From: Actinomycetota bacterium
GTDB taxonomy: Bacteria; Actinomycetota; Thermoleophilia; RBG-16-64-13
Assembly (NCBI GenBank): GCA_012514635.1
Contig: JAAYZX010000006.1
Location: 1 to 64,000 of the forward strand
Direction: 5' to 3'
Length of the DNA: 64,000 bases
Position 1 is the first letter of the stretch. Each line of letters begins with the position of its first letter. The translations under genes and the position numbers were made by a program. Positions 7,341-19,246 of this stretch are shown piece by piece. The notes beneath the pieces were generated by a model. That model was given only the letters and a program-made list of their open reading frames with translations, made no database searches and was not told the DNA's origin.

Positions 7341-8144
7341 ATGGCAAGAGCCGACCTGACTACACGAGAGTTCCTCGAGCAATACGCGGTCTTCACAACA
7401 GCCGAGTTCCGTGCCGCGCTTGCTGCAGATGTGCCCTCCTCAACCGTGCTCAACCGGCTCCACCAGGCCCTCAAACGAGGCTACACTGAGAGGATTCGAC
7501 AGGGCGTATACGCGTCTCGTGTTGGAACATTCGCAAGATCGGTCCCCGATCCATTGATAGTCGCATCGAGACTCGCCACTGACTACGTCATCGCATACCA
7601 TACGGCGCTCGAAGCACATGGGATCGCGCACGCACCCTTCCGGCGCGTGACCATAGTGTCCACCCGCACTCCCTTCAGCTTAGAATACCGTGGCTACGAG
7701 TTCGTGGCCCGCCGCCCGCGAAAATCTCTCCTAGCCAATGATGCATGGAAGACCCTCGTCGTGCCGCTGCGAAGAGGCGACGAACTCGTGAACGTCACTT
7801 CTCGAGAACGCACTCTGGTCGATTGCCTTGCCAACTTGAAGTGGGCCGGCGGCATCGAGGAGGTGCTTCGGAGCGTCGGAAGCTTCCCATCGCTGAACGT
7901 AGAAAATCTGATCGCCTATGTCGATCTGCTCAATTCTCCAAGTATAGCCGCCAAGGTGGGGTGGGTGCTCTCTGCGGATCCCCAGCTCTGGAGACTGACA
8001 ACGGAGGACCTGGACGCGCTACGATCGCTACTCGGCAAAGGACCCTATTTCCTGGATACACGGGCCCAACCCTTGTTGTTGGTCAACGACTGGAGTCTCT
8101 ATATTCCTGCCGGTCTCGACCCTGTCGAGGAGCTGCGGAGGTGA
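7341..8144 (+). CDS. abiEi: AbiEi-type antitoxin of a type IV toxin-antitoxin pair
   Basis: 267-residue antitoxin of the AbiEi family. The N-terminal ~60 residues (TTREFLEQYAVFTTAEFRAA, then STVLNRLHQALKRGYTERI) are a winged helix-turn-helix that binds DNA; RQGVYASRV is the usual wing. The middle and C-terminal part (LATDYVIAYHTALEAHGIAH, TSRERTLVDCLANLKWAGG) is the conserved AbiEi_4-type antitoxin domain. In known systems it neutralises the AbiEii nucleotidyltransferase without stable contact and represses its own promoter. Two palindromic operators sit upstream. The TGA overlaps the GTG start of the toxin gene (GTGA at 8141), so expression is coupled. AbiE pairs act in plasmid maintenance and phage abortive infection. 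Confidence 0.85.
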   Translation: MARADLTTREFLEQYAVFTTAEFRAALAADVPSSTVLNRLHQALKRGYTERIRQGVYASRVGTFARSVPDPLIVASRLATDYVIAYHTALEAHGIAHAPFRRVTIVSTRTPFSLEYRGYEFVARRPRKSLLANDAWKTLVVPLRRGDELVNVTSRERTLVDCLANLKWAGGIEEVLRSVGSFPSLNVENLIAYVDLLNSPSIAAKVGWVLSADPQLWRLTTEDLDALRSLLGKGPYFLDTRAQPLLLVNDWSLYIPAGLDPVEELRR

Positions 8145-9085
8145 CCACGCCCATCCTCCAACCACCGGGCGACTTCGCACCACAGACCGTTGATAAAGTA
8201 GAACGCCTTCTCGGGCTCCTCGGCGAAATCAACGATCATCGCTACCTCGGCCCCCGGCTGGTCTTGCACGGGGGCACGGCCCTGAATGTTTTCCACCTCG
8301 ATATCCCAAGGCTATCCGTTGACATCGATGTACTGTATGTTGGAGCAGTATCGCGGGACACGATGCTGGCCGAACGACCGGAAATCTGCGGAGAGTTGGA
8401 GACTTTGGCCTACAAGTTAGGTTATCGGCACAATGCGCCCCCTGAGGAGTATGCAGGGGTCACCTACAAGTTCGTGTACCGGACCCGCTGGGGGGAAGAC
8501 ATGATCAAGGTCGACCTCAACTTCCTCAATAGGTCTCCCATTCTAGGTCACGAGATGACACCTTGCCGACATTGCATCCCAGAGGTGCAATTCAGAGTTG
8601 TTCCGTACGCGGAACTCATTGCAGGTAAGATCAAAGCATTGGTGGAGAGAAGAAGCGCAGCCACACGTGACCTCTACGATCTATACCGGGCTTCGCAGGT
8701 TGATTTCGATGATTGGGCATTGCTGCAATCCATCGTAGTCCACTACTGGACGCTGGCTGACACCTTCCCCCGATCTCTTGACGGGTCGATGGTGGAGAGA
8801 TTTCTCGGACAGGAGCGTGGACTAGAGTCAGATTTATTCCCGGTGCTTCTTCCGGCAGAGCGACCAAAGCTGGGAGAGATGGTCGAGGCCGTAGCCTTGT
8901 TTCTGGAGCGACTAGGCGCTCTTTCCCCAGAACAGAGAAAATATATGGACCTGATGGCGGAATCGGGAGAATATCGGCCCGAACTGGTCTTCAGTCCGTG
9001 GCCGGAGGTCCTGGAGAGAGCCAAATCAAGTCCAGCGGCAGCTTGGAAGGTGCATAACCTGCAAAAAAGGGGACATCGGCACTAA
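8141..9085 (+). CDS. abiEii: AbiEii-type nucleotidyltransferase toxin
   Basis: 314 residues from the GTG at 8141; an earlier in-frame stretch back to 7745 only overlaps abiEi. A GAGGAG ribosome site at 8127-8132 supports this start. The nucleotidyltransferase core is visible: VLHGGTALN (residues 41-49) and RLSVDIDVLYVG (57-68) with the paired Asp, then KVDLNFLNRSP and the ATRDLYDLYRA helix that completes the DUF1814/AbiEii active site. Members transfer nucleotides to RNA (tRNA in characterised MenT relatives) and halt growth. The gene appears intact. An IS21 element begins about 160 bases downstream. Confidence 0.85.
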   Translation: MTTPILQPPGDFAPQTVDKVERLLGLLGEINDHRYLGPRLVLHGGTALNVFHLDIPRLSVDIDVLYVGAVSRDTMLAERPEICGELETLAYKLGYRHNAPPEEYAGVTYKFVYRTRWGEDMIKVDLNFLNRSPILGHEMTPCRHCIPEVQFRVVPYAELIAGKIKALVERRSAATRDLYDLYRASQVDFDDWALLQSIVVHYWTLADTFPRSLDGSMVERFLGQERGLESDLFPVLLPAERPKLGEMVEAVALFLERLGALSPEQRKYMDLMAESGEYRPELVFSPWPEVLERAKSSPAAAWKVHNLQKRGHRH

Positions 9086-9354
9086 GCGGATCAAGACGTC
9101 AGAACGATAAGCAAAACCTTGCTGCTCTAGTTCGGAGGCGATATCCGCTGGGACGAGAAAGATCGTGCTGATGGATCCCAGACTGTTCTTGGCCCCCGTC
9201 GATAACTCATCTCGAGGCACCGAGCCGAGCCACTGGACTTCACGCACGTCGGCAGCGATGTGAAACTGACCCCATCCCATCACTTTGAAACGGACCCCCA
9301 CCAAAGGAAGTAGTAGGGTTTCCTCGGAAAGGATGCATGCCGAGGGAGGGATCC

Positions 9355-10349
9355 GTGATCAGACTGGAGGAATGGGTGGACATCGTGGCTCTGCACCGAC
9401 AAGGTTATCTATCAAGGCCATCTCCCGACAGTTGGGCATCTCTCGCAATGCGGTGAGACGGGCCCTGCGCCGGGACGGACCGCCGGTGAGGGCGCCGCAG
9501 AAGCGTCCGCCCTCCAAGCTTGAGCCCTATAAGGACTATCTGCTCTCTCGTCTGGCGGAATTCCCCGAACTCTCCGCCGCCGCCCTTTTCGAGGAGATCC
9601 AGGCCCAGGGATACGAGGGTGGCCTCACCATCCTTCGCAACTTCACCCGACCCTATCGGGTGCGTCGGCGCGAGCCGGTGGTCCGCTTCGAGACCCCGCC
9701 CGGCCATCAAGCTCAGGTCGACTGGGCGCATCTTGGCACTCACCCGCTCTCGGGCCGGCCCACGCCGCTCTACCTCTTTGTCTTTGTTCTCGGCTTCTCC
9801 CGGGCCCTTTATGCAGAAGTGACCACCTCCACCGACCTATCCACGCTCATCAGTTGTCACCTGCACGCCTTCGCCGCCCTTGGGAGCATGCCTGAGGAGA
9901 TCCTTTATGACAACCAGAAACAGGTGGTTCTTTCGCGCACCGCAGACGGGCCCCGCTTCCACCCGGAGTTCCTTTTCTTCTGCGGCCAGTTCGGCTTCCG
10001 CCCCCGCCTTTGCCGCCCCTACCGGGCCCAGACCAAGGGCAAGGTGGAGCGCTCCATCGGTTATCTCAAAGACCGCTTCTTCTGCGGGCGCACCTTCACC
10101 GATCTCACCGACATGAACCTGAGCCTCGAACGCTGGGTCCGTGAGGTGGCGAACGAGCGGGAGCACGCCACCACCGGGGAAGCCCCCAACGTGCGGCTGG
10201 GGCGCGAGAACCTGCGGCCCTTGAGCGCCGCTCGGCCTTGGCATGGAGGTCTTCCTCCCTCTCTCGGCCCCAAGGCTCCGCTGTTCAAAGTGGTCCCGCC
10301 CGAGGTCGAGCAGCGGCCACTCTCGGTCTATGAGGAGGTGGCGGTGTGA
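9355..10349 (+). CDS. istA: IS21 transposase IstA, frameshifted near its N-terminus
   Basis: DDE transposase of IS21. The natural start is GTG 9355 after GGGAGGG, reading VIRLEEWVDIVALHRQG, but a base is missing at about 9403-9406 and the rest of the protein (LSIKAISRQLGISRNAVRRA onward) runs in another frame to 10349. The body has the N-terminal helix-turn-helix, the catalytic Asp residues in QAQVDWAHLG and EEILYDNQKQ, and the Glu in TKGKVERSIGYLKDRF. In the remnant at 19772 the corresponding GGATTTTCTATC region is in frame, which supports a one-base loss here. A weak TTG at 9285 could start the main frame but inside the terminal repeats. Its TGA overlaps the istB start (GTGA). Probably non-functional, or an assembly error. 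Confidence 0.8.
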
Positions 10350-11126
10350 ACCTGGAGCTGGAACGGATCGCCGCTCATGCCACCCGCCTGAGGCTTCCCC
10401 ATATCGCCGAGAACCTGCCTCTGCTCGCCGAGGAGGCGGCCCGGAAGGAATGGAGCTATACCGAGCTGGTGGAGCGGGTGCTGGCCGAGGAAGTAGCGGC
10501 GAATCGACCGAAGGACGGTGGAGGTGCTCGCCAAGACGGCCACGCTGCCCTTCGGTCGCAGCCTGGAGGAGTTCGACTTCAGCTTCCAGCCCTCGGTCAA
10601 GGAGCGTCAACTCCGGGAACTCGCGAGCTGCGCTTTCATCGAACGCCGGGAGAACGTGATCTTCCTGGGGCCGCCGGGGGTGGGCAAGACGCACTTGGGC
10701 GTGGCTCTTGCCACGGAAGCTCTGCGCAGGCGCCTCAAGGTGAAGTTCACTACAGCAGCTGCTCTCGTCTCTTCACTCGCCGATGCCGAGCGCATCGGGA
10801 CGCTTCCCCGGCGTCTCGCCATCTTCACCGGCCCCAGTCTGCTCGTCATCGACGAGATCGGCTTCCTGCCGCTGGACGCTCATCAGGCCAACCTGCTTTT
10901 CCAGGTGGTCTCCCGGCGCTATGAACAGGGCTCGATCATTCTCACCAGCAACAAGAGCTACGGGGAGTGGGCTGAGGTGTTCGCCGGGGATGCCGTCATC
11001 GCCGCGGCCATCCTCGATCGGTTGCTTCATCACTCGACGACCATCAGCATCAAGGGTGATAGTTACCGTCTCAAAGACAAGAGACGGGCAGGGCTCCTGC
11101 GGAAGGAGGACGCCATAAGGGATTAG
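10346..11126 (+). CDS. istB: IS21 helper ATPase IstB, frameshifted
   Basis: The AAA+ helper of IS21 transposition. The first ~50 codons from GTG 10346 (NLELERIAAHATRLRLPHI ... VERVLAEEVAA) are the usual IstB N-terminus; the remainder (RTVEVLAKTATLPFGRSLEE to the stop at 11126) lies one frame over. The shift falls at about 10497-10503 in a GCGGCG run. Visible motifs in the second part: Walker A GPPGVGKTH, Walker B LLVIDEIGFLPLD and the LTSNKSYGEW sensor region. The shift separates the N-terminal domain from the ATPase, so no complete IstB can be made. IS21 elements are not known to use programmed shifting at this place. Confidence 0.8.
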
Positions 11127-11257
11127 AGGGGGTCCGTTTCAGACCGCTGGAGAGGGGTTCGTTTCAAACCGCTGTTGACATTTCCCTCAGCCGGACAGCG
11201 GCAGAAGACACGGCCTGCGCACTCCTCAAGTACGTCTTGCCTAGATACAGACGACAT

Positions 11258-11278
11258 GGGCTGGGGCAACTCCAGCCC
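11258..11278 (-). terminator. Hairpin just after the end of the unknown-protein gene
   Basis: GGGCTGG / CCAGCCC stem (11258-11264 with 11272-11278) starts three bases beyond the stop of the minus-strand gene at 11281. It is a plausible terminator of the long defence operon; no U-run is seen. Apart from this hairpin, 11181-11280 shows nothing I can support. Confidence 0.4.
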
Positions 11279-11280
11279 TA

Positions 11281-12000
11281 TTAGAGCCGACGCTCCAGAA
11301 ACTTCTGCTGATCGCCGCGGAAGACTTGCTCCGGCGGATTGTCCCAGCCGAATCGCTCGAAGAAATGCTGTGCGGCATCCAATGCCAACGTTTTGGGGTC
11401 GGCGAGCAGTTCGGATACTGCTATATTTGATTCCCATCGAATATTATCGTTGGGCGTGTGGTAAAAGTCCCATAGATCCCGCGACACATCCCAGGATGTC
11501 AACACCCGATTCTTCATTCCACGCATGCTTACTCGGAATTGGACAGAACCGTCAACAGGAAAAGGGGTGCGGGCGGCCACGTTGGAGGCGAAGAGCGCTA
11601 TTTCAGTAAGCGTCAGAATAGTGGATACGAAATCAATATACCCTGATGGTTCATAGTCTTCGGGGATTCTGCGGAAAGCTTTCGAAGCCTGACGCTCGAA
11701 CCTATCCTTGTACCAATTCTCTCTGAACGCCAGAAGATGGAAAAATTGCCCACTTTGGAAGAATCGCCAGTACTCACGGTGATGATGAAATTCGTCCCAG
11801 CACCCGATGTAATCGTTGCCCCGAATCAAATTCTGTGGGTTGAAGCTTGGGTAGTCCCATCCTCGCAGCGTGATCCGACTATCTTCAACAACTTTCTTAC
11901 ATTCACTGAGAGTCTTTATCAATGTAGGTTCAAAACTACTGGGACGAAATATTATCTCCCAATGAGCGTCTTCTCTGACTAGAACGGGAACATCTGTCAT
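11281..12000 (-). CDS. Hypothetical protein, last gene of the defence operon
   Basis: 239 residues, not recognised. It is rich in aromatic residues (ENWYKDRF, YEPSGYIDF, DLWDFYHTPNDN, EFHHHREYWRFFQSG), has no signal peptide or clear membrane segment, and ends with a basic RGDQQKFLERRL tail. Its ATG overlaps the TAA of the AlbA_2 gene (TAATG at 11998-12002), so the two are coupled and probably act together. The place behind a DUF499/Fic/methylase/helicase locus suggests an accessory or effector part, but nothing in the sequence shows an activity. The base composition is a little lower in GC than the neighbouring DUF499 gene. Confidence 0.6.
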   Translation of the reverse strand: MTDVPVLVREDAHWEIIFRPSSFEPTLIKTLSECKKVVEDSRITLRGWDYPSFNPQNLIRGNDYIGCWDEFHHHREYWRFFQSGQFFHLLAFRENWYKDRFERQASKAFRRIPEDYEPSGYIDFVSTILTLTEIALFASNVAARTPFPVDGSVQFRVSMRGMKNRVLTSWDVSRDLWDFYHTPNDNIRWESNIAVSELLADPKTLALDAAQHFFERFGWDNPPEQVFRGDQQKFLERRL

Positions 12001-12632
12001 TAGTCTTTCTCCAGGAGCGAACCGAGTTGTTGATCGAACCTGTCAGAGTCAGTCGGTGCTGGATCAAGCGATGTTGGCGCCAACACACCTACCGCGCGCA
12101 TCTCCTCGATGAAACGTCTGGTGCTTTTTTGTGTAGACAGGTTCAGTAGTTCCCGCAGTTCATAAGCGTCTCTCGGTGGTCGGGTCTCGGCCTTTCCCAT
12201 GGGACGAATATATACCGTTCCAGCCGTGAGATCCCTGCCATCTCGGGAACAAATGACCGGGATATCGGTGAATTCGGGGACTTCAATAGCGAGGAAAAGT
12301 TGCTCATCGCATTTAAACCTAACTAGATTGAGATTTAGGCTCGGATCAGCGTAGGTGTTGACAAACGTGCGGATATCATCCTCCGAGTAGGTCTGCGCCT
12401 CCACCTCCGACATACCTGTGGGGGTGAAGATATCGTCGGCTTCCTGCTTTACGCCGATAATGATGACCCCGCCATATCGGGTATTCGCCATCCCGATACA
12501 GGTCTTGGCTATCTTATACTTGAGCTGGTTCCATGACGCAGATTGCTTGTAATCGTGACCACGCTCCTCGCGAAGGAGGGCCACGAGGGAGCACAAATGG
12601 TCCGTCATCTGCTCTGATGCGACTGTAGTCAC
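12000..12632 (-). CDS. AlbA_2 (Schlafen-type) domain protein
   Basis: 210-residue protein with an AlbA_2/Schlafen-like putative DNA-binding domain (PF04326): LREERGHDYKQSASW near residue 20-34 (the usual E..E..xK opening), AKTCIGMANTRYGGVIIIGV (42-61) with the conserved ANT-GG-IIIGV strand, and later TAGTVYIRPMGKAETRPP, which resembles the YIRxGSxT motif. The C-terminal third is polar and helical. Schlafen/AlbA_2 domains are common in phage defence and nucleic-acid sensing proteins. It lies 32 bases downstream of the DUF499 gene and is coupled to the following unknown gene, so it belongs to the same transcription unit. Exact role unknown. Confidence 0.8.
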   Translation of the reverse strand: MTTVASEQMTDHLCSLVALLREERGHDYKQSASWNQLKYKIAKTCIGMANTRYGGVIIIGVKQEADDIFTPTGMSEVEAQTYSEDDIRTFVNTYADPSLNLNLVRFKCDEQLFLAIEVPEFTDIPVICSRDGRDLTAGTVYIRPMGKAETRPPRDAYELRELLNLSTQKSTRRFIEEMRAVGVLAPTSLDPAPTDSDRFDQQLGSLLEKD

Positions 12633-12664
12633 ACTCCGTCAACTCCTCGACTCAGCGCCGACAG

Positions 12665-16057
<3,393 letters not shown>

Positions 16058-16059
16058 CC

Positions 16060-17652
16060 TCAGACCTCCTCAGTAGCGTCAGCGCTGTCCCCCACTTCTG
16101 CGCCGTCTGTTGTGTCAGCGCCGACCGGCTCTGCCCCACGCAAATCGGGGGAGATCTTGGTCAAGACATCCCCGACCACGACCTCCATGCGACCGACCTC
16201 GTCGTCGGTGAGCTCCGCGAAGCTCTTGCGCTTGTTCCGTGACAACCGGCCGTTGCCCTGTAGAGCCAAGCGGATGAACAGATCCATCCGTGCATCAGGC
16301 ATGTCCACGATACTTGCCAGCCGGCCGCGGGCTTGGTCGAATGCAGCAAGGTACTCCAATTCGGCGGTGAACTCCCGGTCCACCGTCTCCCTGACGAAGC
16401 CGAACAGCTCCTCCGTCACCCTCGTCAGGTCCGGATAGCGATAGTGCAGCCCGGTGTCGTTCAGCACGCTCAGTTCGCCGGCCTCGTTCATCGTGTACTC
16501 CACGCGCTGCATGACGTCCCGGGAATACCACTCGAGCGCCGCATCGTACCGAGCTCTGTCGCGCAGCATGACGGCCGATACGGGGAAGATGACCCCTTCA
16601 GGCGTGAATCCACCAGCCGCCAGAGCGTGGTGGATGAGGAAGCGATGCAGACGGCCGTTACCATCTTCGAAGGGGTGGATTAACACGAATCCGAACCCCA
16701 CTACCGCCGCAGCCACCACCGGATGCACTTGGTGAGAAGACACGAGACGTGAGCAGGCCTCCCACCCTCGCATCAAGGGCCGCACGTCTTCAGGCTTGGG
16801 CGGGACATAGTGCACCAGTTCCCGTCCCGGCCCCAGACTCCGGCCCACGTAGTTCTGGCACTCCCGGAATCCGGTGGCCGCGTACCGCTCATCGACGATC
16901 AGCCGTTGCAGAGCAGTGAGCTCCACCTCCGACCCGCAGGGCAGGTTGCCCGCCTGTCGCAGAAGCTCCACGAAGCGGGCCGTGCGCCGCTGATCGGGCG
17001 CCAATTGCTCGATCCGATACGACGACTTCGTCTCCTTGATGAACAAGTACTGCGCAGCCCGAGCCGCTATTTCAGCCGGATAACGGTTGAGCACCCGACG
17101 CACCCGCTCATCGAGCCGCTCGTCGATACAGGCCTCCAGGATGGAGGTTCGCCGTACCGTCGGGCAGTAGTCGGGAGTGCCGGGCAGATTATCGACGACT
17201 CTCTGTCGCCGCACGCGTCGCGGTTGTGTCGGCGCGTCTACGAACAAGTACTTGCTCGGGTCCATGACAGGGAAGTAGTTGCCTTGCTCCAGGTCGGGCA
17301 GCGGGAGTCTCTCTCCGGTCAGCCACTCGAACAAGAACCACGCAAGGCGTGTATACCGGCCCGTAGGCAGGCTGCGCACGAAGGCCGTCAGCTCGTCGCG
17401 TGGAACGACCGCAAAGAGGGCGGCCAGCACCTCGAGGTTCAAACCTTCCCGCTTCAGGCCGAATGCCAGGTGATCAGTCCAGGCCTGCCCCGGATCGGCC
17501 CGCGCAGGGTAGTACTCGGTCCGACGGCTGCCATCAATGACTGAACGTCGATGCCCGGCGTCGAGTAGATAGGAGCAGACCTCTAGCGTGAGCGTTTCCA
17601 GGCCAAAATACTCAACCAGCGCCAGATACCCAATCGCTTTCAAGAGCGCCAT
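16060..17652 (-). CDS. Fic-domain protein (putative AMPylase)
   Basis: 530 residues. The catalytic Fic motif is complete: HPFEDGNGRLHR at 326-337. An upstream inhibitory helix motif SSYRIEQ (210-216) fits [S/T]xxxE[G/N] except that Gln follows the Glu, so autoinhibition of the class II type is likely. Residues ~1-150 are an unusual N-terminal extension (GYLALVEYFGLETLTLEVCS, LFEWLTGERLPLPD) found in Fic proteins of this locus type, and the C-terminal ~150 residues are helical with an acidic tail. Fic enzymes transfer AMP or other phosphate groups to target hydroxyls. The gene is directly upstream of DUF499 (2-base gap). Possible targets are the other parts of the system; that is inference. 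Confidence 0.85.
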   Translation of the reverse strand: MALLKAIGYLALVEYFGLETLTLEVCSYLLDAGHRRSVIDGSRRTEYYPARADPGQAWTDHLAFGLKREGLNLEVLAALFAVVPRDELTAFVRSLPTGRYTRLAWFLFEWLTGERLPLPDLEQGNYFPVMDPSKYLFVDAPTQPRRVRRQRVVDNLPGTPDYCPTVRRTSILEACIDERLDERVRRVLNRYPAEIAARAAQYLFIKETKSSYRIEQLAPDQRRTARFVELLRQAGNLPCGSEVELTALQRLIVDERYAATGFRECQNYVGRSLGPGRELVHYVPPKPEDVRPLMRGWEACSRLVSSHQVHPVVAAAVVGFGFVLIHPFEDGNGRLHRFLIHHALAAGGFTPEGVIFPVSAVMLRDRARYDAALEWYSRDVMQRVEYTMNEAGELSVLNDTGLHYRYPDLTRVTEELFGFVRETVDREFTAELEYLAAFDQARGRLASIVDMPDARMDLFIRLALQGNGRLSRNKRKSFAELTDDEVGRMEVVVGDVLTKISPDLRGAEPVGADTTDGAEVGDSADATEEV

Positions 17653-17867
17653 CCCCCGCGCAGAACGATTACGAAACGGGCAAAACGATTAGAACAGAGC
17701 CATCATCGCGCATTTTGATTGTGAATGGTAGTACGAGGCAGCGGCATCACATCCTTCAGTCGGGTCGATACAGCCTCGAGTCCTGGAAGAAGCCTCAGCC
17801 CACTGCATCGACAGAATATGGCAGCCATGCTTCGCCGAGCTACGCTTGCGTCGGCCGCAAGCGCCTG

Positions 17868-18182
17868 TCACGCAACGCGCAGGGGCTTGATGTACCGTAT
17901 CTTGTCCTTGAGAGCCGCCTGGGCCTCCCAAAGGTCAACTGCGCGCTGCAGATTCAGCCAGAACTCCGGCGAGTTGCCGAACAGGCTCGACAGACGCAGC
18001 GCCATCTCCGGCGACAGTGAACGGCGCTCGCGCAGAAGCTCGTTCACGGTCTGGCGTGAAACACCGAGGGAATCAGCAAGAACGCTAACCGTGAGACCGT
18101 AGTCGGGCATGAAATCCTCGCGCAGGACTTCACCAGGATGGGTCGGCCGGCGTTTCAGCGGAGTGTCGTTTGGGATGCTCAT
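17868..18182 (-). CDS. higA: HigA-family antitoxin
   Basis: 104-residue XRE-type antitoxin. The start MSIPNDTPLKRRPTHPGEVL is typical of HigA (HPGExLxEDF), followed by the helix-turn-helix LTVSVLADSLGVSRQTVNEL at residues 31-50 and the DNA-contact helix SLSPEMALRLSSLFGNSPEF. HigA neutralises HigB and represses the operon. It is 12 bases downstream of the toxin gene, in the toxin-first order usual for higBA. The C-terminal extension (YIKPLRVA) is common in this family. No gene is seen in 17653-17867 between it and fic. Confidence 0.85.
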   Translation of the reverse strand: MSIPNDTPLKRRPTHPGEVLREDFMPDYGLTVSVLADSLGVSRQTVNELLRERRSLSPEMALRLSSLFGNSPEFWLNLQRAVDLWEAQAALKDKIRYIKPLRVA

Positions 18183-18194
18183 CAGTCCTCGTCT

Positions 18195-18488
18195 TCAGTG
18201 GTAGTCACAGAACTCGACCTCGTAGGCGTCACCGTCTTCAAAGCGAAAGCAGATGCGCCATTGGTCATTGACCCAGATCGAGTGCTGCCCTCGACGGTCG
18301 CCTTCGAGCGGATGCAGCCGATTGCCGGGCGGGACCTTCAGGTCCTCGATCCGCACGGCGGCGTTCACCAGCTCCAGCTTGCGCGCAGCACGTGAGGCCA
18401 CATCGGGCGGTACGCGTCGCGCTCTGCCACTCAGGTACAACTCCTGCGTCTGCGCATCGGCGAACGTCTTGATCATCGCCCCTAGCAT
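18195..18488 (-). CDS. higB: HigB-family mRNA-interferase toxin
   Basis: 97 residues, RelE/HigB fold. Conserved features are visible: MIKTFAD start, ARKLELVNAAVRIEDLKVPP, NRLHPLEGDRRGQHSIWVND and QWRICFRFEDGDAYEVEFCDYH at the C-terminus, the usual pattern of proteic killer toxins that cut mRNA at the ribosome. The first Met (18488) or the fifth codon (18476) may be the true start. A 14-bp palindrome (18492-18505) directly upstream is a likely HigA operator. The pair lies directly behind a decayed methylase 3' fragment. Confidence 0.85.
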   Translation of the reverse strand: MLGAMIKTFADAQTQELYLSGRARRVPPDVASRAARKLELVNAAVRIEDLKVPPGNRLHPLEGDRRGQHSIWVNDQWRICFRFEDGDAYEVEFCDYH

Positions 18489-18491
18489 AAC

Positions 18492-18505
18492 GCGTCACGT
18501 GACGC
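18492..18505. promoter_or_regulatory. Candidate HigA operator palindrome
   Basis: GCGTCACGTGACGC is a perfect 14-bp palindrome ending 3 bases before the higB ATG, well placed for autorepression of the higBA pair. No footprint can be inferred from sequence alone. Confidence 0.45.
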
Positions 18506-18541
18506 ACGTCAACTTCGGTAGCCGGCACCCGGACGCCGCGA

Positions 18542-18945
18542 CTAGAGCAGCCTATCAGGCTCCCCGGACGCGGCCGGGCGTGCCTGTGCCGGCCCGGCCG
18601 CACGATCTCGGGCCGGCTCTGAACGAGGGAGTTATAGGAGAGGGCCTCGGCCGCCCGCTTCTTGCGCTCGCATAGAGTGTAGAGGCGGTAGCAGAGTTCG
18701 CATGCGGTCACGGCCTGGGAAACCAGAATGCCCGCTTGGGCCATGCCGGCTACGCTGGTGTTCTTAGCGGTGGACAGCGTCTCTGCCACACCGAACCCCC
18801 CCTCGGCGAAGCCGTGCTGCTCGAACCAGGCGAGCGCCCAGAGGCTGTCGGCATCGAAGTCGCCCTCCTGTTCGGCCGGCGCCTCGTCCAGAGTCTGGTT
18901 GATGAGAGCCAGAGCGTCACGCACCGTGAGCGGCGAGTCCTGGTG
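18542..18945 (-). pseudogene. Decayed copy A of the DUF1156 methylase 3' end
   Basis: Encodes [39 protein letters not shown] and [11 protein letters not shown], closely matching residues ~775-845 of the intact methylase (21533-24415). It then jumps from AGILVS straight to the [20 protein letters not shown] region, a loss of about 55 codons, and ends after a frameshift near a TAG at 18542-18544. No methylase catalytic domain is left. It lies between the ParE-like toxin gene and higB. About 25 bases beyond the stop are also shared with copy B (CCGGACGCCGCGA element), so the repeat is larger than the coding part. Confidence 0.75.
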
Positions 18946-18952
18946 CGAACAA

Positions 18953-19246
18953 CTAGCGACGGGAGAACCAGTAGAATGGACGACGACGTTCATGAGCAAC
19001 TGCGAGCACTCGAATCGAGTCGTCTACAAGTGAGTAGAATACCGAAAAAGGGAATCGCTCCACATGCATCCACCGGACTCTGCCACGAATCACCGGTGCG
19101 GATTCCGGATGGCGCTGTGCACGTTGCGTGGCACTTTCAACAGCCGCGACAAAGGCCTCACCCAGCGACACGCGTTCGGCTGTGTAGAAAGCTAAAGCCT
19201 CATCGAACTCGGCACGAGCTTCCTCGCAGAAGCTGACGCGACGTAT
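18953..19246 (-). CDS. ParE/RelE-type toxin, start codon apparently ATA
   Basis: 97-residue type II toxin if read from the ATA at 19246: IRRVSFCEEARAEFDEALA, then YTAERVSLGEAFVAAVESA, VRWMHVERFPFSVFYSLVDD and a VLAVAHERRRPFYWFSRR tail, the typical ParE/RelE C-terminus. All expected secondary elements are present, but there is no ATG, GTG or TTG between the upstream in-frame stop and the internal GTG at 19171 that would delete the first helix. The ATA overlaps the antitoxin TAA exactly where TAATG coupling would be expected, so an ATG-to-ATA change or a rare AUA start is likely. The toxin may therefore be weak or silent. Related toxins poison gyrase or cut mRNA. Confidence 0.7.
   Translation of the reverse strand: MRRVSFCEEARAEFDEALAFYTAERVSLGEAFVAAVESATQRAQRHPESAPVIRGRVRWMHVERFPFSVFYSLVDDSIRVLAVAHERRRPFYWFSRR

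Larger units (their letters stand above)
9247..11180 (+). mobile_element. IS21-family insertion sequence, apparently inactive
   Basis: An istA-istB pair flanked by IS21-style terminal repeats. The left end carries GTGAAACTGACCCC and TTTGAAACGGACCCCC (9259-9299); the right end carries the inverse, GGGGGTCCGTTTCAGACCG and GGGGTTCGTTTCAAACCG, ending near TTGACA at 11180. The two copies of the GAAAC motif have the same spacing at both ends. I see no target-site duplication, and the exact ends are judged by aligning the two termini. Both genes are frameshifted, so the element probably cannot move on its own. A diverged left-end fragment of a related element lies at 19772-20000. Confidence 0.85.

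Noticed and set aside
9026-9246. Minus-strand open frame (REVQWLGSVPRDELSTGAK..., IFLVPADIASELEQQGFAYR) abutting the IS21 left end
   Set aside because: Looks protein-like and could be the tail of a gene cut by the IS, but no start, no family and no matching half is proven on the other side of the IS.
11181-11257. Possible N-terminal half of the IS-interrupted gene (MSSVSRQDVLEECAGRVFCR)
   Set aside because: Frames of the two flanks join only for certain duplication lengths and no target duplication is visible.
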